This document shows, piece after piece, positions 9,046-17,825 of a DNA stretch of 64,000 nucleotides. This DNA is from Achromobacter pulmonis. GTDB lineage: Bacteria > Pseudomonadota > Gammaproteobacteria > Burkholderiales > Burkholderiaceae_B. Position 1 is the first letter of the stretch; every line of letters begins with the position of its first letter. The stretch is taken from contig NZ_POQS01000003.1 of the NCBI RefSeq assembly GCF_002885955.2, positions 564,033-628,032 of the forward strand. Reading direction: 5' to 3'. The notes beneath the pieces were generated by a model, which searched no databases, was not told the origin of the DNA, and was given only the letters and a program-made list of their open reading frames with translations. A program made the translations under genes and the position numbers.

Positions 9046-10245
9046 TTACTGGCGGGCGGCCGAGGCGGTGGCGACCGGCTTGCGCTGGGCCACGTTCATG
9101 GGGACGACGGTGGGGGTGACGGCGTCGCCCGGGCGGATGCGCTGCAGGCCGTTGACGACGATGCGCTCGCCGGCGGCCAGGCCGGAATCGACCACGCGCA
9201 GGCCGTCCTGGTTGGCGCCCAGCCTGACCTGGCGGTAGACGGCGTGGTTCTTGTCGTCGAGCACCAGCACGTAGCGCTTGTCCTGGTCGGTGCCGATGGC
9301 GCGTTCGTCGATCAGCACGGCCTCGCGCGGTTCGCTGCCGCCCAGGCGCACGCGGGCGTACAGCCCCGGCAGCAGCGAGCCGTCGGCGTTGTCGAACTCG
9401 GCGCGCACGCGGATGGTGCCGGAGGTGGCGTCCAGGCGGTTGTCCACCGAATGCACCACGCCGCTGCGCGAATAGCCTTCCTCGTTGGCCAGGCCCAGCT
9501 CCACGGGCACGGCGCCGCCGCCGCCGCCGTTGCGCACCGGGTTCACGTAGCGCAGGAAGGTCTGCTCGTCCACGTCGAAGGAGGCGTACATCTTGGACAC
9601 CGACACCAGCGTGGTCAGCGGCACCGAGGCGGCGCCGGCCGCCACCACGTTGCCCACCGTCACTTCGGCGCGCGACACGCGCCCGTCGACCGGCGCCTCG
9701 ATGCGGGTGTAGCCCAGGTTCAGCCTGGCGTAGTCCAAAGCCGCCTGCGCGCCCTGCAGATTGGCCGCGGCTTCGCGCGCGGCGTTCTGCTTTTCCTCGA
9801 AGTCGCGGCGGGCGATGGCGTTGTCGGCCAGCAGCCGCTGGCCGCGCGCCAGTTCGCTGGCCGTGTAGGAGACGCGGGCCTTGGCGGCGGTCAGGGCGGC
9901 GGCGGCGCGGTTGACTTCGGCCTCGTAGGGGCGCGGGTCGATCGTGAACAGCACGTCGCCCTTCTTGACGATGCTGCCGTCCTGGAAGTGCACGGCGGTC
10001 AGCGTGCCGGACACCAGCGGGCGGATGTCGACGCGGTCGATGGCTTCGAGCCGGCCGGAATAGCGCTGCCAGTCCACGATGGTCTTGTTGACGACCTCGG
10101 CCACCTCCACCGGCGTGGCCGTGGGAGCGGCCTGGGCCTGGGCGGCGTTGGCCCCCGCGGGGGCGCGGAACAGGGCATAACCGCCGCCGGCCGCGATGAC
10201 GGCTGCGAAAACGGCGAGCACAGCAATACGATGACGCGAAAGCAT
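9046..10245 (-). CDS. RND efflux periplasmic adaptor (MexE-like membrane fusion protein)
   Basis: A 399-residue membrane fusion protein. An N-terminal hydrophobic segment at about residues 8-28 has no lipobox Cys, so it may be anchored by the uncleaved helix. The lipoyl half-motifs are RPLVSGTLTAVHFQDGSIV and TRIEAPVDGRVSR, with a coiled-coil hairpin between them. The beta-barrel section contains MYASFDVDEQTFLRYV, characteristic of MexE-type adaptors. It joins pump and outer-membrane channel. It is the first gene of the operon and faces the LysR gene at 10642 across a 396-nt gap. Confidence 0.93.
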   Translation of the reverse strand: MLSRHRIAVLAVFAAVIAAGGGYALFRAPAGANAAQAQAAPTATPVEVAEVVNKTIVDWQRYSGRLEAIDRVDIRPLVSGTLTAVHFQDGSIVKKGDVLFTIDPRPYEAEVNRAAAALTAAKARVSYTASELARGQRLLADNAIARRDFEEKQNAAREAAANLQGAQAALDYARLNLGYTRIEAPVDGRVSRAEVTVGNVVAAGAASVPLTTLVSVSKMYASFDVDEQTFLRYVNPVRNGGGGGAVPVELGLANEEGYSRSGVVHSVDNRLDATSGTIRVRAEFDNADGSLLPGLYARVRLGGSEPREAVLIDERAIGTDQDKRYVLVLDDKNHAVYRQVRLGANQDGLRVVDSGLAAGERIVVNGLQRIRPGDAVTPTVVPMNVAQRKPVATASAARQ

Positions 10246-10641
10246 GGTGTTTCCTCAAGTGGTATCGGGGCGGAGTGCCTGCCGGGCGCCTGCGGAACGG
10301 GAGGCGGCTTGCGGCGTTCCCTGGGCAATGCCGCCCCTCGGGAGCCGGTAGCCATGCTGCGGTGCAGCACGAGACGCTGTCGCGTCTTCCAGGCAGTGGC
10401 GCCCGGGGAAGGGCGGTCATTGCGATGGCCGGAAACTGAGGAGCGACATGCCCTTACGGGGTGCCGGGCGGGGGAGCCGGGCGGCAAGGGCACTTCAAGA
10501 TGGTTTGCATTCTGAGTGTTTTGCGACAGCGGATAAACCCGTATGTTTCGGCAACACTAGTCGGCATAAACGACTAATCGGCGGCGAAATCGGGTTATGC
10601 TGCACGCACCCCCTTTTGTCTATCCCAAGGACACCGCCGCC
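10246..10641. other. Divergent promoter region of the efflux operon and its LysR regulator
   Basis: 396 nt without a gene. The half nearest the adaptor (10250-10500) is GC-rich with no recognised motif. The half nearest the LysR gene is AT-richer and holds the palindrome at 10558-10576. A possible sigma-70 pair is TTGCGA near 10531 and TATGTT about 17 nt later. The long leader on the efflux side may hold regulatory RNA structure, but none is recognised. Confidence 0.5.
10558..10576. promoter_or_regulatory. Candidate LysR operator upstream of the efflux regulator
   Basis: A perfect inverted repeat TAGTCG-N7-CGACTA lies 66 nt before the LysR start. It contains the T-N11-A core expected of LysR binding sites and sits in the divergent promoter region of the efflux operon. 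Function is inferred from form and position. Confidence 0.5.
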
Positions 10642-11697
10642 ATGGATCGCTTTCAGGCTATGCAGGTGTTTGTGCGCGTCGTGGACGCCAACAGCTTCAC
10701 CCGGGCGGCCGACAGCCTCTCGCTCCCGCGCACCACCGTCACCACCATCATCCAGAACCTCGAACGCCTGCTGGGCGTGCGCCTGCTCAACCGCACCACG
10801 CGCCGTATCGGCCTGACGCCGGACGGCGCCGGCTATTACCAGCATTGCGTGCGCATCCTGGCCGACGTGGAAGAAACCGAGGCCTGTTTCCAGGAAGCGG
10901 CGCTGCGCCTGAAGGGCCGGCTGCGCATCGACGTGCCCACGGCCATCGGGCGGCTCATCCTGATTCCCGCATTGTGCGATTTCCACGACAAGTACCCCGA
11001 CGTGGAGCTGGTGCTGGGCCTGAGCGACCGTCCGGTCGACATGGTGCAGGAGGCCGTGGACTGCGTGATCCGCGGCGGCGAGCTGGAAGACTCCAGCCTG
11101 GTGGCGCGCCGCATCGGTTCGCTGCAGACCGTCACCTGCGCCGCGCCCGCCTACGTGGCGCGCCACGGCCTGCCGCAGACCATCGAAGCCCTGCGCGATC
11201 ACCAGGCGGTGCACTACTTCTCCAGCCGCACCGGACGCAACTGCGCCTGGGACTTCAACGTGGACGGCAAGCACCAGGAAGTCGACATGAAGGGCGTGGT
11301 GGCCGTGAACGAATCCGGCGCCTACCTGGATTGCGGGCTCAAGGGCTTCGGCCTGATCCAGGTGCCGCGCTTCATGGCGCTGCCGCACCTGCAGGCGGGC
11401 GAACTGATCGAGGTGCTGCCCCAATGGAAACCCAGCGCCACGGCGATTTCGGTGCTGTATCCGCAAAGCCGCCAGCTCTCGCCCAAGGTGCGCGCGTTTT
11501 CCGACTGGGTGGCGGAACTGTTCGCCGGCTGCCCGCTGCTGAGCGGCCGCGACGAAAACGATCCCGCCGCCGCCCACTGCGGCATCTATGCGCGCGGCCA
11601 GGCCTCGCAGGCCATCGCCGCCATGGGCGCGCCCCTGCCGGCCACGCCGGCGCGCCGGCGCAGCGCGCGCGAGGAAGCGGCGGAATACGCCCTGTAA
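10642..11697 (+). CDS. LysR-family regulator divergent from the efflux operon
   Basis: A 351-residue LysR protein of the CrgA/AaeR-like group. The start at 10642 gives the classic MDRFQAMQVFVRVVDANSF; an in-frame ATG at 10597 would add 15 atypical residues and was rejected. The HTH at residues 15-55 includes SLPRTTVTTIIQNLERLLG. The effector domain is standard, and the C-terminal tail of about 40 residues beyond it is longer than usual and Ala/Arg-rich. The position opposite the adaptor gene suggests it controls efflux, as LysR proteins do for MexEF-type pumps, but this subgroup differs from MexT. Confidence 0.85.
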   Translation: MDRFQAMQVFVRVVDANSFTRAADSLSLPRTTVTTIIQNLERLLGVRLLNRTTRRIGLTPDGAGYYQHCVRILADVEETEACFQEAALRLKGRLRIDVPTAIGRLILIPALCDFHDKYPDVELVLGLSDRPVDMVQEAVDCVIRGGELEDSSLVARRIGSLQTVTCAAPAYVARHGLPQTIEALRDHQAVHYFSSRTGRNCAWDFNVDGKHQEVDMKGVVAVNESGAYLDCGLKGFGLIQVPRFMALPHLQAGELIEVLPQWKPSATAISVLYPQSRQLSPKVRAFSDWVAELFAGCPLLSGRDENDPAAAHCGIYARGQASQAIAAMGAPLPATPARRRSAREEAAEYAL

Positions 11698-11847
11698 ACG
11701 CGGGCGCGGGGCGGCGCCGCAGGCCGGTTCCGCCCCGGTATGCACGGGTAACCCCGTAGTAAATACAGGCCTTGTGTCCCTCGTATCGCACGAAACGTCT
11801 GTATAGTCCGACAGTCTGAGCCTTACAACTTACTGTCGATCCGCTCC

Positions 11848-12936
11848 ATGCAGCCCGTACTTCCCGCCTACCTGATCGCCCGTTGGCTTTTGCTGCTCGT
11901 GTTGTTGGCGGGGGTGTATTTCCTTAGCGGCTTCCTGGTGCCGGCGCTGGCGGCGCTGATCATAGGCCTGGCCAGCTGGCCGCTGTACCAGCGGCTGGTG
12001 GCGCGCTGCGGCGGACGCACCACGCTGGCCGCCTCGCTGGCGCTGCTGATGGTGGTGGTGGTGCTGATCGTGCCGATGTCGCTGGCGCTGTCCTACGCCA
12101 TCAAGGAAGCCAGCGCCTTCTTCGCCTGGGCCATCGCGGCCAACCGGCATGGCGTGGCGGTGCCCGCCTGGATCACTTCGATGCCGGTGGTGGGCGAACG
12201 CCTGGGCCAGTACTGGACGACCTATATCGGCGAGCCCCACGCGCTGGGCGCGCTGGTCGAGGCCGTCAGCGGCGAGCACCTGGGCAACATCTACCGCATG
12301 ATCCTGGCGGCCACGGGCAACGTGTTCCAGCTGCTGCTGACCGTGCTGTTCATGCTGATCACGCTGTTCTTCGTCTACAAGGACGGCGCCCGCATGGTGG
12401 CGCAGCTCGACGTGCTGGGCGAGCGCATCCTGCCGGCGCGCTGGCTGCGCTTTTCGCGCGTGGTGCCGGCCACCATCAACTCCACCGTCACCGGCATGGG
12501 CCTGATCGCGCTGGGCGAGGGCGTGGTGCTGGGCATCGCCTACTGGATCGCGGGCGTGCCCTCGCCGGTGCTGCTGGGCGTGGTCACCGGGTTCATGGCC
12601 CTGATTCCGGGCGGCGCGCCGCTGTCGTTCACGCTGGTGTCGCTGTACCTGGTCGGCTCGGGCCACGTGGTGGCGGGCATCGCGCTGATGGTGTGGGGCA
12701 GCGTGGAACTCTTCATCGTCGACAAGACCCTGCGTCCGCGCCTGGTGGGCGGGCCGGTCAAGCTGCCGTTCCTGCCGACCTTCTTCGGCCTGGTGGGGGG
12801 CGTGAAGACCATGGGCATCGTCGGCCTGTTCGTCGGCCCGGTGCTGATGGCCCTGCTGGTGGCCGTATGGCGCGAATGGGTGCACCATGAGGTGCAGGAG
12901 CGCGACGCGGCCCGGGTGAATCCGCCGGCGGCCTAG
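11848..12936 (+). CDS. AI-2E family transporter (YdiK-like permease)
   Basis: A 362-residue integral membrane protein. N-terminal hydrophobic pairs (about 10-45 and 60-85) and a soluble middle (about 90-150) are followed by a C-terminal block of helices with PGGAPLSF and the end segment LPFLPTFFGLVGGVKTMG, typical of the AI-2E/PerM family. Members export various small molecules, and only a few have a proven link to autoinducer-2, so no substrate is assigned. It stands alone: 150 nt after the LysR gene and 94 nt before the dioxygenase gene. Confidence 0.85.
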   Translation: MQPVLPAYLIARWLLLLVLLAGVYFLSGFLVPALAALIIGLASWPLYQRLVARCGGRTTLAASLALLMVVVVLIVPMSLALSYAIKEASAFFAWAIAANRHGVAVPAWITSMPVVGERLGQYWTTYIGEPHALGALVEAVSGEHLGNIYRMILAATGNVFQLLLTVLFMLITLFFVYKDGARMVAQLDVLGERILPARWLRFSRVVPATINSTVTGMGLIALGEGVVLGIAYWIAGVPSPVLLGVVTGFMALIPGGAPLSFTLVSLYLVGSGHVVAGIALMVWGSVELFIVDKTLRPRLVGGPVKLPFLPTFFGLVGGVKTMGIVGLFVGPVLMALLVAVWREWVHHEVQERDAARVNPPAA

Positions 12937-13030
12937 GACGCGGTTTTGGTAATCTAGCCGTCCCCGCGCATGCCGGCGCCTGTCCGGTACGCAGACGCCT
13001 TGCGGCTCGTGATGCGGGTTGAGGATCGAC

Positions 13031-13807
13031 ATGTCTGGATTACTGATTGATGATCAGATCGCCGTCCTGCGCGAGCAGGGCTTCGTGGTGCTGCGCGGGT
13101 TCGCCAGTCCCGAACAGGTGGCGGCGCTGCGCGCCGTGGCCGAACGCCATTTGCGCGACCACGTCGCGCCCATCGAATACGAGGCCGACCTGCGCTATCC
13201 GGGCGCGCCCGAATCGCGCGCCGCCGAGGGCGGGCTGACCGTCAGGCGGCTGCTGGGCGCCTACGCGCGCGATCCGCTGTTCGCGCGCTGGGCCACCGAT
13301 CCGCGCATCGGACGATGGCTGGGGCGCTATTTCGGCGAAACGCCGGTGCTGTCCACCGTGCACCACAATTGCGTGATGACCAAGCATCCGGCCTATGGCA
13401 GCCTGACGGGCTGGCACCAGGACATCCGCTACTGGTCGTTCTCGGACACCGACCTGGTGTCCTGCTGGCTGGCGCTGGGGCCGGAAACCCGCGACAACGG
13501 CGGGCTTTCCTTCATTCCCGGATCGCACGCGGCTTCGTATGCGCCGGAGCAGTTCGACGCCCAGAAATTCTTCCGCGACGACGAGCCGCGCAACGCCGAG
13601 TGGATCGCGCGCGCGGTCTGTCCGGCGCTGCAGGCCGGCGACGTGGTGTTCTTCCATTGCCGCACGCTGCACGCCGCCCAGGGCAACCGCAGCGAGCAAG
13701 TGAAGCTGTCGGTGGTGCACACCTACCATCCGCAGTCCTGTCATCCGGTGGCCGGCACGCGTTCGGCGTCGCAGCCGGGCGTGCCCTTGGAGGACCCGGC
13801 CGGATAG
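13031..13807 (+). CDS. Phytanoyl-CoA dioxygenase family Fe(II)/2-oxoglutarate oxygenase
   Basis: A 258-residue protein. The ATG at 13031 is chosen because GAGG lies 6 nt upstream; a TTG at 13019 in frame would cover that site. The metal triad is visible as H129 and D131 (GWHQDIRYW) with distal H214 (CRTLHAAQGNRS), the final Arg serving the 2-oxoglutarate carboxylate in this family. NGGLSFIPGSH is also typical. It hydroxylates an unknown small substrate. The gene sits before an IclR regulator on the same strand, with no operon partner. Confidence 0.87.
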   Translation: MSGLLIDDQIAVLREQGFVVLRGFASPEQVAALRAVAERHLRDHVAPIEYEADLRYPGAPESRAAEGGLTVRRLLGAYARDPLFARWATDPRIGRWLGRYFGETPVLSTVHHNCVMTKHPAYGSLTGWHQDIRYWSFSDTDLVSCWLALGPETRDNGGLSFIPGSHAASYAPEQFDAQKFFRDDEPRNAEWIARAVCPALQAGDVVFFHCRTLHAAQGNRSEQVKLSVVHTYHPQSCHPVAGTRSASQPGVPLEDPAG

Positions 13808-13825
13808 GGAAACTGATTGGAATCA

Positions 13826-13858
13826 GCTATTAATAATTGAATTACAATTAATATTAGC
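13826..13858. promoter_or_regulatory. Operator-like inverted repeat upstream of the IclR gene
   Basis: Two 14-nt arms (gctattaataattg and caattaatattagc) match in 12 of 14 positions around a 5-nt spacer, in a strongly AT-rich island within GC-rich DNA. It lies 74 nt before the IclR start, where autoregulatory IclR operators usually lie. A smaller repeat CTGATT-GG-AATCAG (13813-13826) abuts it. Confidence 0.55.
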
Positions 13859-13932
13859 GCACTGCGCATGGCCCGATCGGCCGTGCGTGATTTCTCGCGC
13901 CGCATCCCTAGAACTCGAATAGGCTGTTTCCT

Positions 13933-14760
13933 GTGCGCAATCAACCCCCTGCCGATACGGAAAAAACGCGGGCGGCGACCGAGACCCGGTCGTCGCTCTT
14001 CGTGGGCTCCACCGAAAAGGCCTTCCAGGTCCTGCATGCGTTCGACGGTCCGAAGCGCCATATGACGCTGGCCGACATCGCCCGCGCGTCGGGCCTGGAC
14101 CGCAGCGCGACGCAGCGCCTGGTCTATACGCTGGAGACGCTGGGCTATCTGCGCCGGATTCCCGACACGCGCAATTACGGGCTGACGCCGAAGGTGCTGC
14201 AGTTTTCGTACAACTATGTGCGCGCCAACGAGCTGATCGACAAGGCCTCGCCGTATCTGCTGGACATCAGCCGCACGCTGGGCGAGACCACCAATCTGCA
14301 GGAGCTCGACGGGCACGAGATCGTGTTCGTGGCGCGGTTTCCGGGGCACCACCTGGTGAATGTGGATATCGCGGTGGGGAGCCGGCTGCCGGCCTATTTC
14401 ACGGCGTCGGGGACGGCGATCCTGTCACGGCTGTCGGAAGAGCAGCGGCGGGAGATCCTGGCGCAGACCAGGCTGGAGCCGATTACGCCTTATACCGAGG
14501 TGGACCCGGAGAAGCTGCTGGAGCGGGTGCGGCGCGTGGCCGAGAAGGGGTACGCGATCATCGTGAACGAGACGGTGCTGGGGGATATTTCGGTGGCGGC
14601 GCCGGTGATCGATCATCGGGGGTTGGCGGTGGCTGCGATCAATATTGCCGTGCCTACGACCCGGTGGACGGTTGCACGGGTGGAGGCCGAGTTGGCGCCT
14701 CATGTGCAGGTGGCGGCGACTTCCATTTCCAAGTCCAAGTTTTCGGCTTATTCGAGGTAG
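13933..14760 (+). CDS. IclR-family transcriptional regulator
   Basis: A 275-residue IclR protein read from a GTG at 13933. The winged HTH is at about residues 25-85 (MTLADIARASGLDRSATQRL) and is followed by the GAF-like effector domain with SRLPAYFTASGTAILS and the conserved GDISVAAPV. No in-frame start downstream would keep the N-terminal part. IclR proteins commonly repress catabolic operons for organic acids or aromatics. The nearest candidate target is the aldolase/transporter operon at 15104-21472, which ends rather than begins near this gene, so the link is weak. An AT-rich palindrome upstream suggests autoregulation. Confidence 0.88.
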   Translation: MRNQPPADTEKTRAATETRSSLFVGSTEKAFQVLHAFDGPKRHMTLADIARASGLDRSATQRLVYTLETLGYLRRIPDTRNYGLTPKVLQFSYNYVRANELIDKASPYLLDISRTLGETTNLQELDGHEIVFVARFPGHHLVNVDIAVGSRLPAYFTASGTAILSRLSEEQRREILAQTRLEPITPYTEVDPEKLLERVRRVAEKGYAIIVNETVLGDISVAAPVIDHRGLAVAAINIAVPTTRWTVARVEAELAPHVQVAATSISKSKFSAYSR

Positions 14761-14844
14761 GTCGTTGTTGTACGGCCTTGCTGTCGGGCTTCGTAGGTCG
14801 CCCGGCGGCGCGGACGGCGTGGCTGTTCGCGCCCGCGATTGCGG

Positions 14845-14864
14845 TCCGGAGCGTTCGCTCCGGA
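14845..14864. terminator. Hairpin between converging genes
   Basis: A 9-bp perfect stem TCCGGAGCG/CGCTCCGGA with a minimal TT loop, 85 nt after the IclR stop. There is no T-run on either side, so it is a weak intrinsic terminator candidate or a dispersed repeat. Confidence 0.4.
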
Positions 14865-15018
14865 CTGCCCCTTCGTCATCCTCGTCCGCCTTCGGCTCCC
14901 TACGGATTCCCTCGGGCGCAATCGAGGTTGCTCACAGCCACGCCGCCCACACCGCCGGGCTGCCGGCGTCTTGGGTCCGGCGTTTGGACCTGTGGTCGGG
15001 GGAAGAGCTTGCGGGGCC

Positions 15019-15052
15019 GCCCATGGCAGCCGCGCGGGCGGCTGCCATGGGC
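15019..15052. repeat. 14-bp perfect inverted repeat, possible bidirectional terminator
   Basis: Arms gcccatggcagccg and cggctgccatgggc pair perfectly around a 6-nt loop. The element lies 52 nt downstream of the aldolase gene in the converging region. There is no U-tract, so it may be a processing or attenuation structure, a Rho-linked stem or a dispersed palindrome. Confidence 0.5.
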
Positions 15053-15103
15053 ATCCGTTGGGCGGGTGGTCGCGGCGCGGTGGGGTGGGGGTGACGATGG
15101 GCG

Positions 15104-16012
15104 TTAGGGGTTGATGCCCTCGAATTCCTGCAGCAGCGGAATCAGTTCCTTGCGCAGCGCGGCCTGCAGGCCGTCGGCGGGGGGGACCAGGGGGTCCAGG
15201 ACTTCGGGGGCGTTTACGCCGATCAGGTCCATGACCGACTTCATGGGGCCGGGGTTGGTTTCGGCGAAGGCCAGGTTCATCAGGGGGATCAGGCGGCGGT
15301 GCAGTGCCATCGATTCGCGGGTGTGGCCCTGGGAGGCGAGTTCGTAGACCTTGCGCCAGGCGGTGGGCAGCAGGCTGGCGGTGACGACGATGCCGCCTTT
15401 TGCGCCGGCGGCCAGGTGGACGGGAAGCAGGGTGTCTTCGCCGCTGAAGACGGCGAAGGAGTCGTCCACGCCGGCCACGGTGCGCAGGAAGTGGTACATG
15501 TCGGTGTTGCAGGCCTTCATGCCGATGATGTTCTCGTGGCGTGAAAGTTCGTGCAGCACTTCGGGGGCGATGGCGATGCGGGTGCGGTAGGGGATCTCGT
15601 AGATCATCACCGGCAGCGGCGAGGCGTCGGCGTAGCGCAGGAAGTACTCGCGGATGCCGGCCTGGGTGGGGGTGGTGTAGTAGGGAGTCAGCACCATCAG
15701 CGCGTCGGCGCCGGCGTCGGCGAATTCCTGGCCGGCCTGCAGCGCGTCGTGAAAGCCCGGGTCCAGCACCCCGGGGATCACCGGAATCCGGCCTTGTACG
15801 GCGTCCACGGTCAGCTTGCACATGCGGATGCGTTCGGCGCGGGCCAGCGCGCCGTATTCGCCGGTGCCGCCCAGCGGCACGATGCCGTCTATGCCCTGCT
15901 TGAGCAGGTAGGCGATCAGGGCCTGCGCGGCGGCGGCGTTGATGGTGTCGTCGGCGTTGACGGGGGTGGGGATGGCGGGGAAGACTCCGCGCAGTCGGGT
16001 TGCGTTCAGCAT
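15104..16012 (-). CDS. DapA-family aldolase/lyase (dihydrodipicolinate synthase superfamily)
   Basis: A 302-residue class I aldolase. The Schiff-base lysine is K166 (IIGMKACNTD) and the catalytic Tyr is Y138 (MIYEIPYRT). The pyruvate-carboxylate loop reads PLGGTGEYGAL instead of the GTTGE form of true DapA. As last gene of an operon with a putrescine-type ABC importer and a 2-hydroxyacid dehydrogenase, it is more likely a catabolic 2-oxo-acid aldolase or dehydratase than the lysine-pathway enzyme. The exact substrate is unknown. It lies 33 nt after the permease gene. Confidence 0.85.
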   Translation of the reverse strand: MLNATRLRGVFPAIPTPVNADDTINAAAAQALIAYLLKQGIDGIVPLGGTGEYGALARAERIRMCKLTVDAVQGRIPVIPGVLDPGFHDALQAGQEFADAGADALMVLTPYYTTPTQAGIREYFLRYADASPLPVMIYEIPYRTRIAIAPEVLHELSRHENIIGMKACNTDMYHFLRTVAGVDDSFAVFSGEDTLLPVHLAAGAKGGIVVTASLLPTAWRKVYELASQGHTRESMALHRRLIPLMNLAFAETNPGPMKSVMDLIGVNAPEVLDPLVPPADGLQAALRKELIPLLQEFEGINP

Positions 16013-16045
16013 GAAACCTATCCAGTTAGGTGAAACGGGCGCGGA

Positions 16046-17821
16046 TCAGTTGGCCAGGCTGCGGCGGCGCAGCCGGTCGGCCAGCCAGATCAGCACGGCA
16101 ATGAAGATGAAAAGGCAGGTCGAGACCGCGGCGATCACGGGCGAGATCTGCAGGGTCACTTCGTCCCAGAACTGTTTGGGCAGCGTGGCGTTCAGGCCGC
16201 CGGACGCGAACAGGGCGATGGTCAGTTCGTCGAACGAGGTGGCGAAGGCGAACAGGAACGACGACATCAGGCCCGCGCCCAGGATCGGGAAGGTGACGAA
16301 GCGCAGCGTGGCCCAGGGGCTGGCGCCCAGGCTTTGCGCCGCCAGGTCCAGCCGCGTGTCGTAGTTGCGCAGCACGGCCATCATGGTGATCACCACGTAG
16401 GGCACGGCGACGACGGTGTGCGCCAGGATCAGGCCGACGGCCGACCCCACCAGGCCGACGCGGGCGAAGAAATAGAACATGCCCACGGCGATGATCATGC
16501 GCGGCACCACGATGGGCGACAGCACGAAGGCCAGCATGGCCGACTTGCCGCGCATGTTGGCGCGCACCAGCAGGAACGCGGCCGGGGTGCCGATCAGCAT
16601 GGCCAGCAGGCCGGTGCCCACGCCGACGATGAGCGAACGGGTGATCGCCTGCATCCACACGGGCGAGGTGAACATCTGTTCGTACCATTGCAGCGAGAAG
16701 CCCTTGGGCGGCCAGGTCAGGCCCGAGCCGGCATCGAACGACAGCGGGATCATCAGGAAGGCCGGCGCCGACAGGAAGGCCAGCACCAGCAGCACGATCC
16801 ACCACAGCGTGCGCGACTGGCCGGTGCCCGACACCGAGCGCCGCAGGCGTCCGGGCAGGAGGCCGAACAGGCGGTCCGAGACGTCGGCCAGCAGCGTCAG
16901 CGCCGCGTCGCCGGCGCGCCGGCCCAGGCCCGCCCGGCCCGAGGCGCGCACGCGGGTCGAGGCGGCGCCGGTCATGGTCGACAGGCCCAGCACCTTGTCG
17001 TAGATGGCGAACACCACCAGCACGACCACCAGCAGCAGCACCGACACCGCGCCGGCGAATTCCCAGTTCATGGTCTGCTGGACCTGGTCGATGATGATCT
17101 GGGTGATCATCGTTTCCTTGCGCCCGCCCAGCAGGGCCGGCGTAATGAAGAAGCCGATGGCGGTCACGAACACCATGATGGCGGCGGCGGCCACGCCGGG
17201 CATGGACAAGGGGAAGTAGATCTTCCAGAACGCCGTGCCGGGACGCGCGCCCAGCGTGGAAGCGGCGCGCGGCAGGTTGCGGTCGATGTTTTCCATGACG
17301 GACAGCATCGTCAGCACCGCCAGCGGCATCAGCGCGTGCACCATGCCCACCAGCACGCTGCCGAAGTTGTAGAGCAGGTTGGCCGGCGCATCCAGGATGC
17401 CCAGCGCCTGCAGCAGCTGGTTGACCACGCCGTTACGGCCCAGCAGCACCACCCAGGCGAAGGTGCGCACCAGGAAGCTGGTCCAGAAGGACAGCAGCAC
17501 CCAGAACAGCAGCGAGGTCTTGCGCCGCGCCGACAGGCTGGAGATCAGGTAGGCCACGGGGTAGCCCGCGACCACCGAGAAGAACGTGGTCCACAGCGAG
17601 ATCTTCAGCGTGATCAGCAGCACGTTCACGTACACGGATGAGTCGAAGAGCCGCTGGTACTGCGTCAGCGAAAAGCCCTGGTCGCCGTAGACGCTCAACA
17701 GCAGCAGCTGGCCCACCGGGTAGATGAGCAGCACCAGCAGCAGCACGACCAGCGGCGCCGCCATCAGGAAGTGGCGGCGGCCCTGGCCCATGCGCTTGCG
17801 GGGAGTGGCGAGGGTCGTCAT
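16046..17821 (-). CDS. ABC transporter permease, two permease domains fused in one chain
   Basis: A 591-residue protein made of two complete binding-protein-dependent permease domains. The first (about residues 15-290) resembles PotB and has an EAA loop ASTLGARPGTAFWKIYFP. The second (about 340-591) resembles PotC and has an EAA loop AQSLGASPWATLRFVTFP. A linker of about 50 residues, rich in Arg/Gly, joins them. Polyamine/Fe-type importers normally encode these separately, so the fusion supplies both halves of the channel in one polypeptide. It sits 4 nt after the ATPase gene and works with it and the binding protein at 18935-20017. Confidence 0.92.
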   Translation of the reverse strand: MTTLATPRKRMGQGRRHFLMAAPLVVLLLVLLIYPVGQLLLLSVYGDQGFSLTQYQRLFDSSVYVNVLLITLKISLWTTFFSVVAGYPVAYLISSLSARRKTSLLFWVLLSFWTSFLVRTFAWVVLLGRNGVVNQLLQALGILDAPANLLYNFGSVLVGMVHALMPLAVLTMLSVMENIDRNLPRAASTLGARPGTAFWKIYFPLSMPGVAAAAIMVFVTAIGFFITPALLGGRKETMITQIIIDQVQQTMNWEFAGAVSVLLLVVVLVVFAIYDKVLGLSTMTGAASTRVRASGRAGLGRRAGDAALTLLADVSDRLFGLLPGRLRRSVSGTGQSRTLWWIVLLVLAFLSAPAFLMIPLSFDAGSGLTWPPKGFSLQWYEQMFTSPVWMQAITRSLIVGVGTGLLAMLIGTPAAFLLVRANMRGKSAMLAFVLSPIVVPRMIIAVGMFYFFARVGLVGSAVGLILAHTVVAVPYVVITMMAVLRNYDTRLDLAAQSLGASPWATLRFVTFPILGAGLMSSFLFAFATSFDELTIALFASGGLNATLPKQFWDEVTLQISPVIAAVSTCLFIFIAVLIWLADRLRRRSLAN

Positions 17822-17825
17822 GGGC

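Larger units (their letters stand above)
14761..15103. other. Intergenic region between converging genes, with two hairpins
   Basis: 343 nt between the ends of the IclR gene (plus strand) and the aldolase gene (minus strand). It holds two strong inverted repeats (14845-14864 and 15019-15052), listed separately, and no convincing coding frame. Confidence 0.6.

Noticed and set aside
13019..13030. An upstream TTG start for the phytanoyl-CoA-type dioxygenase.
   Set aside because: The GAGG ribosome site for the ATG at 13031 lies within these bases.
15104..16012. The DapA-like gene as the lysine-pathway dapA.
   Set aside because: The substrate loop (GGTGEYG) differs from GTTGE, and the operon is a transport and hydroxyacid-oxidation unit.
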